Source: CAYGUI01 sp964353115
Lineage (GTDB): Bacteria; Pseudomonadota; Gammaproteobacteria; JAGOUU01
Assembly: GCA_964353115.1 (NCBI GenBank)
Contig: CAYGUI010000048.1
Coordinates: 1 to 9,938 of the forward strand
Direction: 5' to 3'
DNA: 9,938 nucleotides
Shown: piece after piece, positions 1 to 6,248 of the stretch
How positions within the stretch are numbered: position 1 is the stretch's first letter
Layout: each line of letters begins with the position of its first letter
The notes under the pieces: model-generated
What the model saw: the letters and a program-made list of their open reading frames with translations, nothing else
Databases searched by the model: none
What the model was told of the DNA's origin: nothing
Translations under genes and position numbers: made by a program

Positions 1-1
1 A

Positions 2-1444
2 TCTTTTCGATTTGCTTTCTTTTTTATAGAGTTTATCTTTATGTTAATTTTGAATTATTTAGCTTCTTATTCAGAAAAACTCATAAAGTTTATTACTAGT
101 ATTTTATGGGTAATTTTAATATTAGTAGCTATTTTATATATTAAATTTGGCTATACTTTTTCTTCTGATGAAGTTCACTCTTTTTTGTTTTATATCTCAG
201 ATTCTAGTGACAAGATATCTAATTATCTAACATTATCAGAAAGCCTATTTTTTGCTATTTGTTCACTAGTGGGGGTATTTTTTATAACAAAAATAAAAAT
301 TTTAGTAAAAAAAACTGTTTTTATAAAAAAAATAATAATTATATTTTTCGCTCTTTTGCCGTTAATTATTCTTGTTTTAGGTGCAACAAAAGTTATTAGG
401 CCAATTTCAAAAGTCTCACGTAGAGTATTATATGCCTTAAATACATATCCACCATCTTCTTTATTTCTGGGGACAACAGAATATTTTGTTTATAATTTGG
501 TTGGTATAAATAAAGAAAAATTATCAGATAAATATCACTTTGATTCTCACAATATTAAATATAATAATGTAGTGTTAGTCATTGGCGAATCTGCCAGATA
601 TGACCGAATGTCTCTTCATAATTATAATGAAAATACAACTCCTTACTTATCTAGCATAAAAAATAAAATACTAGATGTTTCTGGATATTCTAATTTTACT
701 CTAACAAGACTATCGGTTCCGTGTGTTCTAAGCTATGAGTGTAAAGAAAAAACATCTTATTATTCCGTAATATCTATATTTAAAAATATAGGGTATAAGA
801 CATATTATTTTTCTTCTGAGCAAGATTATGAGGCATCAATTAGATCTATAGCAAATGAATCAAATATCCTTATAGATAGAACAAAAATGATAAATATGGA
901 TTATAGAAAAAATGATCAATTTATCTATGATGAAGCATTGCCAGATTTGATTAAAAAATATCTAGCTCAGGATAAAAATTATAAAAATAAATTTTTTGTT
1001 ATTCACTTAATAGGTAGTCATTCAGATTATAAAGATAGGGTGCCGGAATATTTCAAAAATATTTGTTATCAAGAGGGTATAAAAAATCAGTATAATTGTA
1101 CAATCAGGTATACAGATTTTGTTCTGCAAAATATAATTTCATCTTTTTCTAGTAACAATTTACTATTGCTATATGTTTCCGACCATGGTGAATCTTTGGG
1201 TGAGCATGGAATATATGGTCATGGTAAAACAGTAGAGTCGGCTCCTATTGAGCAAAAACATGTGCCATTTATAATTTATCGTAGTAACATAACCAAAATT
1301 GATCCTACAGTTAATTTAAACCTTAGTAATATTTATGTTGATCAAACTTTTGTTTATCATAGTCTGCTCGGATGTAATCAAATTGTTTCAGAATCTATTA
1401 ATCATGATAAAGACTTATGCTCTATTGCTAGTAAAGCGCTATAA
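2..1444 (+). CDS. Phosphoethanolamine transferase (EptA/sulfatase family), 5'-truncated by the window edge
   Basis: Inner-membrane enzyme of the alkaline-phosphatase fold family that moves phosphoethanolamine from phosphatidylethanolamine to lipid A, LPS core or another envelope acceptor. Numbering here is from the ATG at 41. Three hydrophobic helices are visible (about 15-37, 66-85, 95-115), followed by the periplasmic catalytic domain. Seen motifs: GESAR at 182-186, with Ser184 at the nucleophile position that is Thr in EptA/MCR-type enzymes; YDEALP; HLIGSHSDY; a TIRYTDFVL segment; metal-binding DHGESLGEHG from D381 to G390 with H394 after it; and EQKHVPFII. The family is usually about 540 aa with five helices. 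From the ATG at 41 there are only 467 aa and three helices, and the frame stays open to base 2, so the true start is almost certainly upstream and the 41 ATG internal. The gene ends 8 bp before dnaB. The acceptor substrate cannot be told from sequence. The family call is firm; the subfamily is not. Confidence 0.88.
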   Translation, partial: SFRFAFFFIEFIFMLILNYLASYSEKLIKFITSILWVILILVAILYIKFGYTFSSDEVHSFLFYISDSSDKISNYLTLSESLFFAICSLVGVFFITKIKILVKKTVFIKKIIIIFFALLPLIILVLGATKVIRPISKVSRRVLYALNTYPPSSLFLGTTEYFVYNLVGINKEKLSDKYHFDSHNIKYNNVVLVIGESARYDRMSLHNYNENTTPYLSSIKNKILDVSGYSNFTLTRLSVPCVLSYECKEKTSYYSVISIFKNIGYKTYYFSSEQDYEASIRSIANESNILIDRTKMINMDYRKNDQFIYDEALPDLIKKYLAQDKNYKNKFFVIHLIGSHSDYKDRVPEYFKNICYQEGIKNQYNCTIRYTDFVLQNIISSFSSNNLLLLYVSDHGESLGEHGIYGHGKTVESAPIEQKHVPFIIYRSNITKIDPTVNLNLSNIYVDQTFVYHSLLGCNQIVSESINHDKDLCSIASKAL

Positions 1445-1445
1445 T
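1440..1445 (+). promoter_or_regulatory. Possible -10 box for dnaB overlapping the upstream stop codon
   Basis: A perfect TATAAT spans the stop codon of the phosphoethanolamine transferase gene. No good -35 hexamer lies 16-18 bp upstream. If used, transcription would start at or next to the dnaB ATG at 1453, giving a leaderless or nearly leaderless mRNA, which would fit the absence of a Shine-Dalgarno sequence before dnaB. In DNA this AT-rich a chance match is likely. Confidence 0.2.
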
Positions 1446-1452
1446 TTAATAT

Positions 1453-2841
1453 ATGTCGAATATAAAATCATCTAGTACAAATATTGATAAATATTTAAAA
1501 ATTCCACCTCATTCGCAAGAAGCTGAGCAATCAGTTCTTGGTGGTGTAATGTTATCCAATGATTCTTGGGATCAAGTAATTGAAAAAATAGGCGAACAAG
1601 ACTTTTATGAGCCACGTCATAAACTTTTGTTTCGTACTATGAAGCGGCTAACATCTAGCTCACAGCCAATCGATGTGGTGACAGTGAGTGAAGAATTAGC
1701 CAAAGCTCAAGAGCTTAATTCTGTCGGCGGCATGCAATATTTAATAGACTTGGTTGAAAATACTCCAAGTGCAGCAAATATTAGTGCATATGCAGGAATT
1801 GTTCGCGAGCGCTCAGTAGTTCGTCAGTTGATTTCGGCTTGTACAGAAACCATTGAACAAGCTTTTAGCCCAGAAGCATTAAGTTCTGCTGATTTATTAG
1901 ACAGGGCTGAGACTAAAGTTTTTAATATTGCCAATCAAAATATTCATGGTACTGGCCCAGTCAATATTAAAGATATTTTAAAAACCACGATTGAAAGAAT
2001 AGATCAGCTAAGCAAGTCTGATTCTGAAATGACTGGTGTTTCTACTGGTTTTGAAGAGCTTGATAAAATGACTTCAGGTTTACAGCCATCAGATTTAATT
2101 ATTGTTGCTGGTCGCCCATCGATGGGGAAAACTTTGCTTGGGGTTAATATTGCTGAGCATGTTGCGGTAGCTAATCCTGATAAAGTTGCGTTGGTATTTA
2201 GTCTTGAGATGCCAGCTGAAGCTTTAACAATGCGTTTAATTTCATCCTTAGGACGAATTGAGCAAACAAAGTTACGTGTTGGTGAGATTGATGACGAAGA
2301 TGCTCCACGTTTTGCTTCAGCTGTGTCGCAATTATCGGGCACTAAATTATTTATTGATGATACTCCATCTTTGTCTCCTGGTGAGATTCGTGCGCGAGCG
2401 CGGCGTATTGTGCGTGATCATGGTGAAATAGGAGTAATCGTAATTGACTATTTGCAGCTTATGCAATTAAAGGATAAGGCTGAAAGTCGTGCATATGAGG
2501 TTTCAGAAATTTCACGTTCGTTAAAAGCATTAGCAAAAGAATTAAAGGTTCCAGTTGTTGCTTTATCACAGCTTAATCGTGAGCTTGAGAAAAGAATTAA
2601 TAAGCGTCCAGTAATGTCTGATTTACGAGAATCTGGATCGATTGAGCAAGATGCTGATGTTATTGCGTTTATATATCGCGATGAAGTTTATCATGAAGAC
2701 TCACCTGATAAAGGTATGGCAGAAATTATTATTGGTAAGCAACGTAACGGTCCAATTGGTACAGTGAGATTACAGTTTTTTGGTAGCTACTGTAGATTCG
2801 ATAATCCAAGCCCTGATTATTATGATCACGCAAGTTATTGA
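1453..2841 (+). CDS. dnaB: Replicative DNA helicase DnaB
   Basis: Hexameric 5'-3' helicase that unwinds DNA at the replication fork and recruits primase. The 462-aa length is close to the usual ~470 aa. The N-terminal DnaB domain (about 16-118, beginning PPHSQEAEQSVLGG) is followed by a linker and a RecA-like ATPase domain (about 185-450). Walker A is GRPSMGKT at 220-227; Walker B is VIVIDYLQLM with D332. The downstream motifs LSQLNRELEKR, SDLRESGSIEQDADVI and GKQRNGP (holding the arginine finger region) are intact. No intein or insertion is present. No Shine-Dalgarno sequence precedes the ATG. It lies 8 bp after a phosphoethanolamine transferase gene and its last 20 bp overlap alr. The dnaB–alr order is common in gammaproteobacteria, but rplI is the more usual upstream neighbour. 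Its codons look less AT-rich than those of the gene before it, as expected of a conserved gene. Confidence 0.98.
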   Translation: MSNIKSSSTNIDKYLKIPPHSQEAEQSVLGGVMLSNDSWDQVIEKIGEQDFYEPRHKLLFRTMKRLTSSSQPIDVVTVSEELAKAQELNSVGGMQYLIDLVENTPSAANISAYAGIVRERSVVRQLISACTETIEQAFSPEALSSADLLDRAETKVFNIANQNIHGTGPVNIKDILKTTIERIDQLSKSDSEMTGVSTGFEELDKMTSGLQPSDLIIVAGRPSMGKTLLGVNIAEHVAVANPDKVALVFSLEMPAEALTMRLISSLGRIEQTKLRVGEIDDEDAPRFASAVSQLSGTKLFIDDTPSLSPGEIRARARRIVRDHGEIGVIVIDYLQLMQLKDKAESRAYEVSEISRSLKALAKELKVPVVALSQLNRELEKRINKRPVMSDLRESGSIEQDADVIAFIYRDEVYHEDSPDKGMAEIIIGKQRNGPIGTVRLQFFGSYCRFDNPSPDYYDHASY

Positions 2842-3868
2842 TTATGAAGCTTTAAAAAATAATTATTTTCAAATAAAAAAATATGCGCCTGATAAAAAAA
2901 TAATTATCATGGCTAAAGCTAATGGATATGGTTTAGGTGCGCTTAATATTATTAATTATTTATCAGAAAATAATTTATCAATAGATGCAATTGGTGTTGC
3001 ACGAATATCTGAAGCATTGTATCTACGTAAAAATAACATAAGTTTAAATTTAGACCTTATAGTCTTTAGTGAGGTAATCACTCAAGATGTTATTAATCAA
3101 GCTTATGAGCATAATATAACTTTATTAATAAATAATTTTTCTGATTTAGATTTAATAAATAAAAACAAAGATAAAAATATTAAATTTTGGGTTAAATTTG
3201 ATTCAGGCATGAACAGGCTTGGTTTTGGATTGGAAGATCTAAATATAGTATTAGATCAGGCTAATTGCTCTCCGGTTTTAGTTTCTCATTTAGCTTGCTC
3301 TGATGATAAAGATCATGTTCATAATACTTTTCAAATAGATAATTTTTTAAGAGCTGCTGAAATTTGGCCATTCGAAAAAAGTTTATGCAATTCAGCCGGT
3401 ATAATAAATTTCCCTGAGTATCAATATGATTGGGTACGTCCAGGTATTATGCTCTATGGTGGGGCTCCTGTTAATAATCTAAATGCTGAAGATTTGGGAA
3501 TTAGATCTGTTAGTAAAGTTTTCGCTAAAGTTATGGCGATTCGCAATATTCAACATGGTGAATATATAGGTTATGGCTGTACTTTTAAGGCTCCAAAAGA
3601 TTTGATTGCCGCTGTTGTTGCCTGCGGTTATGCAGATGGTTATCCACGCTCAGCAAGTCTTGAGACTAAGGTATTTTATAAAGGCGCGTATTGCAACTTA
3701 ATTTCTCGTGTCTCTATGGATACGATAGTAATAGATTGCAGCTTGGTTAAAAATCCGCAAATAGGTGATGAAGTCGAAATTTGGGGAGATAATGTCAGTA
3801 TCGATTCTGTAGCAAAAGCAGCAAAAACAATAAGTTATGAGTTATTGGTCAGGTTGAAATTAAGATGA
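2822..3868 (+). CDS. alr: Alanine racemase
   Basis: PLP enzyme interconverting L- and D-alanine, supplying D-Ala for peptidoglycan. I chose the ATG at 2822 (348 aa) because the protein then starts MITQVIDYEALKNNY, matching the family N-terminus; an in-frame ATG at 2780 would add 14 residues lying wholly inside dnaB and unlike the family. The PLP lysine is K32 in AKANGYG. KFDSGMNRLG supplies the lysine that is carbamylated in other racemases and the arginine near the PLP ring. Y251 in IGYGCTF is the second catalytic base. GYADGYPR, RVSMDTIVID and the C-terminal TISYELL are all present. The PLP-lysine segment reads KANGYGLG rather than the common KANAYGHG, a mild variation. It overlaps the dnaB end by 20 bp, suggesting co-transcription and translational coupling; no strong Shine-Dalgarno sequence is seen. 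It ends 6 bp before the repeat element at 3874. Confidence 0.96.
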   Translation: MITQVIDYEALKNNYFQIKKYAPDKKIIIMAKANGYGLGALNIINYLSENNLSIDAIGVARISEALYLRKNNISLNLDLIVFSEVITQDVINQAYEHNITLLINNFSDLDLINKNKDKNIKFWVKFDSGMNRLGFGLEDLNIVLDQANCSPVLVSHLACSDDKDHVHNTFQIDNFLRAAEIWPFEKSLCNSAGIINFPEYQYDWVRPGIMLYGGAPVNNLNAEDLGIRSVSKVFAKVMAIRNIQHGEYIGYGCTFKAPKDLIAAVVACGYADGYPRSASLETKVFYKGAYCNLISRVSMDTIVIDCSLVKNPQIGDEVEIWGDNVSIDSVAKAAKTISYELLVRLKLR

Positions 3869-3873
3869 TTTTG

Positions 3874-3964
3874 TAGCCTTTCAGTATCATCCCCCGCCCA
3901 GCCTTTCAGTATCATCCCCCGCCCAGCCTTTCGGGCTGGTCTGCCCCCTTCAAAGAAGGGGGAT
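3874..3964 (+). repeat. Left inverted arm of the DUF559 element
   Basis: Two identical, contiguous 25-nt units (3875-3899 and 3900-3924), each starting AGCCTTTCAGTATC and ending CCCCCGCCC, are followed by a third partial unit that turns into hairpins. Hairpin 1 has stem CCAGCC (3923-3928) and GGCTGG (3934-3939) with a 5-nt loop. Hairpin 2 has stem CCCCCTTC (3944-3951) and GAAGGGGG (3955-3962) with an AAA loop. The reverse complement of the arm recurs at 4325-4435. There is no T-tract after either stem, so this is not a typical intrinsic terminator, although it could block RNA decay or transcription read-through from alr. Confidence 0.9.
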
Positions 3965-3996
3965 TATTAAATTCAGAAAAAATACTTGCGTCAGAT

Positions 3997-4320
3997 ATGC
4001 GTAAGAAGCCAACACCAGCTGAATATTTAATTTGGGGGAAATTAAGAAAAAGAAAAATATTAAATCTTTATTTTCAGCGTCAAAAAAATATTTACCGGTA
4101 TATTTTAGATTTTTATTGTCACAAAGCTAAACTTGCCATTGAGTTAGATGGAGCGCAACATAATTTATTAGAAAATATTGAATATGATAAATTACGTGAT
4201 GAAACTTTGTTGCAGTGTTATGGAATAAAGACATTAAGATTTAGTAATAAAGAAGTTTTTGAAAATTTAAAAAAAGTTATCGAAAAAATTTACACAGAAG
4301 CTTTAAAAAGAATTGATTAA
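3997..4320 (+). CDS. DUF559 endonuclease-like protein (Vsr-like, PD-(D/E)XK fold)
   Basis: Small 107-aa protein of the DUF559 family, related by fold to very-short-patch-repair endonucleases and some homing nucleases. The N-terminal MRKKPTPAEYLIWGKLR is the family signature. The putative active site is D38 (ILDFYC) and E49-x-D51 (LAIELDG), with H55 after it. A C-terminal part with YDKLRDETLLQCYGIKTLRFSN completes the domain, so the protein looks intact. The ATG at 3997 is the only standard start: the frame is open back to a TAG at 3874 but contains no ATG, GTG or TTG in between. Many DUF559 proteins carry a few more N-terminal residues than this. No Shine-Dalgarno sequence is visible. The gene is centred between inverted repeat arms, which suggests that it acts on or spreads with them. 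Its substrate and activity are unknown. Confidence 0.88.
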   Translation: MRKKPTPAEYLIWGKLRKRKILNLYFQRQKNIYRYILDFYCHKAKLAIELDGAQHNLLENIEYDKLRDETLLQCYGIKTLRFSNKEVFENLKKVIEKIYTEALKRID

Positions 4321-4324
4321 TACA

Positions 4325-4435
4325 TCCCCCTTCTTTGAAGGGGGCAGATCAGCCTGAAAGGCTGAGCGGGGGATGATATTGAAAGGCTGAGCGGGGGATG
4401 ATATTGAAAAGCTGGACGGGGAATGATACTGGCTA
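4325..4435 (-). repeat. Right inverted arm of the DUF559 element
   Basis: Inverted counterpart of the left arm. From inside out it holds hairpin CCCCCTTC (4326-4333)/GAAGGGGG (4337-4344), hairpin TCAGCC (4349-4354)/GGCTGA (4360-4365), and 25-nt units at 4360-4384 and 4385-4409, with a degenerate shorter unit at about 4410-4434. The degenerate outermost unit lacks four bases relative to the others. The right-arm full units differ from the left-arm units at two shared positions, so copies within an arm resemble each other more than copies between arms. The arm ends 3 bp before the hemW stop codon, so it may also shape the 3' end of the hemW transcript. Confidence 0.88.
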
Positions 4436-4437
4436 TT

Positions 4438-5580
4438 TCAATTCGGCAAAAATTCTTGAATAACGTCATCAAGAAATTTCCTACCTAAATTTGAAGTATA
4501 AATTTTATTATTATTTTTTATTAATAAGTTTTTATTTATTAATTTATTTATTTTGTCTTCAATAAGATTAAAATCAATATTTGTATATAATTTAAAATTA
4601 TTAATATCAAAGCCATCAGTTAATCTTAAATTATTTAGCATAAACTCAAAAATCCTTTCTGGGTCACTAATAATATTTTGTGAGTTTATATAATTAGAGC
4701 TGCTTAAATATTTAGTGGGATTTTTGTGTTTGTCGAGTCGGATTGTTTTACTATTACTGGTAATCTTACTATGAGCGCCAGCGCCAATTCCTAAATAATC
4801 GCCATACTGCCAGTAATTTAAATTATGACGACAAAAATGGTTTTCTTTTCCGAAAGCTGAAACTTCATAATTTATATAATTATTTTGCTCTAATAAATTT
4901 TTTCCAGCTTTAAAAATAGCATCTAATATTTTTTCATCCGGTAACTTGGGTGGAAACTTAGCAAAAACGGTATTTGGCTCGAGTGTTAGTTGATACCAAG
5001 ATAAATGCGGAGGATTAAATTCTATTGCTTGACTTAAATCAAACAAGGCATCATCTAAGCTTTGATTTGGCAGCCCGTGCATTAGGTCAATATTAAAATT
5101 TGTAATATTGCTGCTAATTATTGCATTAATAGCATTATAGATATCGTTAGTATCATGAGCTCGACCTAAAATTTTTAATTTTTCATCTTGAAAGCTTTGG
5201 GCGCCAAGAGAAATTCTATTTATTCCAGCAGTGTTAAAATCCTTAAATTTTTTATACTCAGTGGAGTTTGGGTTGGCTTCTAAAGTTATTTCTATATTAG
5301 GAGCAAACGATATTTTTTTATTAATATTTTCTAATAAATTAGTAATAAATTTGCTACTAAATAAACTAGGAGTGCCGCCACCAAAAAATATTGATATTAA
5401 ATTTTTATTTTTTAAATCACTTATTAAATTTAAATCATGATCTAAATCTTCTAGCAAAGCTTTAAAATACTCATCTTCTGGAATATTAACTGGTTTTAGG
5501 TGCGAATTAAAATCACAATAAGGACATTTTTTTACGCACCAAGGAAGGTGAATGTATAGACTTAAAGGTAATGAAGACAT
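4438..5580 (-). CDS. hemW: HemW-type radical SAM protein (heme chaperone; coproporphyrinogen oxidase-like)
   Basis: Cytoplasmic radical SAM protein of the HemN/HemW family. HemW proteins bind heme and are thought to deliver it to respiratory proteins, and many older annotations call them oxygen-independent coproporphyrinogen III oxidase. The 4Fe-4S motif is C15-x3-C19-x2-C22 within HLPWCVKKCPYCDFNSH. FFGGGTPS (65-72) is the SAM-binding glycine motif, followed by ISLGAQSF, DLMHGLPNQS and YQLTLEPNTVF. The segment NYWQYGDYLGIGAGAHS and a C-terminal HemN_C-like winged region complete the protein. Its 380 aa is the normal HemW length, and the short N-terminus before the first cysteine also favours HemW over HemN. 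The start codon lies inside the end of rdgB (19-bp overlap), the same order as rdgB–hemW in E. coli, so the two are probably translationally coupled. The stop codon lies 3 bp from the DUF559 element. Confidence 0.93.
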   Translation of the reverse strand: MSSLPLSLYIHLPWCVKKCPYCDFNSHLKPVNIPEDEYFKALLEDLDHDLNLISDLKNKNLISIFFGGGTPSLFSSKFITNLLENINKKISFAPNIEITLEANPNSTEYKKFKDFNTAGINRISLGAQSFQDEKLKILGRAHDTNDIYNAINAIISSNITNFNIDLMHGLPNQSLDDALFDLSQAIEFNPPHLSWYQLTLEPNTVFAKFPPKLPDEKILDAIFKAGKNLLEQNNYINYEVSAFGKENHFCRHNLNYWQYGDYLGIGAGAHSKITSNSKTIRLDKHKNPTKYLSSSNYINSQNIISDPERIFEFMLNNLRLTDGFDINNFKLYTNIDFNLIEDKINKLINKNLLIKNNNKIYTSNLGRKFLDDVIQEFLPN

Positions 5581-6155
5581 TTTAGTTGTTGCACCAAATT
5601 TTCCATCGCAATAGCGCGATGACTTAATTTATTTTTTTCTTGCGAAGACAATTCAGCTGCAGTTTTACCTAATTCTGGTAAATAAAAACAAGGATCATAA
5701 CCAAAGCCATTTGCTCCGCGCTCTTCAGGAATAATTTCACCAATCCACTTTCCTTCCGCAATAATCGGACATGGGTCATTAACATCGTCTAATAAAACAA
5801 GGCAGCAGTAATAATATGCCAAGCGTTTATCAGGAGCTACCCCAGATATATTTTCAATTAATTTTTTACGATTAGCTTCATCTCCACCACTGGTATAACG
5901 CGAAGAGAAAAGACCTGGCTCATTATTAAGCGCAGGAACTATTAGCCCAGAATCATCGGCAAGGGCCGGCATGTTGGCGTGCGCTGCCGCATGGCGTGCT
6001 TTTATAATTGCATTCTCAACAAAAGTTTTGCCGATTTCTTCAGCCGGATAAGTTGAAAATTCGCTCACACTATAAACTTTAAAGTTTGAAAATGGTAGTA
6101 AATTTTTTAACTCACTTATTTTATGCTCATTATTAGACGCAATAACTAAATCCAT
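5562..6155 (-). CDS. rdgB: dITP/XTP pyrophosphatase, RdgB/Ham1 family
   Basis: Cytoplasmic house-cleaning enzyme that hydrolyses dITP, dXTP and ITP to the monophosphate plus pyrophosphate, keeping deaminated purines out of DNA and RNA. The N-terminal substrate loop SNNEHK (7-12) fits the family (T/S)xNxxK motif. ADDSGL includes the catalytic aspartate D68; GFGYDP (150-155), GKTAAELS (163-170) and SHRA (178-181) are the base- and phosphate-binding elements. At 197 aa it is full length. The ATG at 6155 is preceded by a GGGGA (minus strand, 6171-6167) at a rather long spacing of 11 nt. It is the first gene of a leftward pair with hemW and shares its upstream region with the divergent gene at 6249. 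Confidence 0.95.
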   Translation of the reverse strand: MDLVIASNNEHKISELKNLLPFSNFKVYSVSEFSTYPAEEIGKTFVENAIIKARHAAAHANMPALADDSGLIVPALNNEPGLFSSRYTSGGDEANRKKLIENISGVAPDKRLAYYYCCLVLLDDVNDPCPIIAEGKWIGEIIPEERGANGFGYDPCFYLPELGKTAAELSSQEKNKLSHRAIAMENLVQQLKCLHYL

Positions 6156-6182
6156 ATTTTAAAACATCCCCAGAATGTTAAC

Positions 6183-6210
6183 TTGAAAAAAACTCCCAAT
6201 TTACTATATT
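6183..6210 (+). promoter_or_regulatory. Candidate sigma-70 promoter for the gene at 6249
   Basis: TTGAAA at 6183-6188 and TATATT at 6205-6210 are separated by 16 bp. A perfect TATAAT follows at 6211-6216 but would be 22 bp from the same -35. The 93-bp gap from 6156 to 6248 is the only space between two divergent genes, so it must hold both promoters or overlapping ones. I saw no convincing -35/-10 pair for rdgB on the other strand. Confidence 0.4.
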
Positions 6211-6238
6211 TATAATATAAAAGCAACAACTAAAAAAT

Positions 6239-6243
6239 GGAGA
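6239..6243 (+). promoter_or_regulatory. Shine-Dalgarno sequence fixing the start at 6249
   Basis: GGAGA ends 5 nt before the ATG at 6249. It overlaps an in-frame ATG at 6237, which has no ribosome binding site of its own. This decides the start in favour of 6249 and is the clearest ribosome binding site in the window. Confidence 0.75.
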
Positions 6244-6248
6244 TTGGT

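Larger units (their letters stand above)
3874..4435. mobile_element. Candidate DUF559 element: nuclease-like gene enclosed by complex inverted repeats
   Basis: The segment between the alr and hemW stop codons is a symmetric unit. Its outer ends read TAGCC on the left and GGCTA on the right. A left arm (about 3874-3964) and a right arm (about 4325-4435) are inverted copies of each other and enclose one gene for a DUF559 protein. Each arm has the same order from outside in: 25-nt tandem units, a small GC hairpin, then a larger CCCCCTTC/GAAGGGGG hairpin. The innermost 40 nt of the arms (3925-3964 against 4325-4364) match at 38 positions by my alignment. No transposase is present and I see no convincing target-site duplication. 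The organisation resembles a small mobile or REP-type unit with its own nuclease gene. That it moves is inference; the symmetry is directly visible. Confidence 0.65.

Noticed and set aside
2004..2342. 112-codon open frame on the minus strand inside dnaB
   Set aside because: It lies wholly antisense to a highly conserved helicase domain and its translation has no recognisable features.
2780..2821. Earlier in-frame ATG for alanine racemase
   Set aside because: It would add 14 residues deep inside dnaB that do not fit the family N-terminus; the ATG at 2822 gives the expected start.
3944..4344. Strong GC hairpins at 3944-3962 and 4326-4344 as intrinsic terminators
   Set aside because: The stems are strong, but neither is followed by a T-tract on either strand, so I describe them only as repeat structure with possible termination or stability effects.
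3875..4434. Regular 25-nt repeats suggesting a CRISPR array
   Set aside because: The units are contiguous with no spacers, occur in two inverted blocks around a gene, and no cas gene is nearby.
5231..5440. 69-codon open frame antisense to hemW
   Set aside because: Shadow of the real gene, with low-complexity hydrophobic content caused by AT-rich codons.
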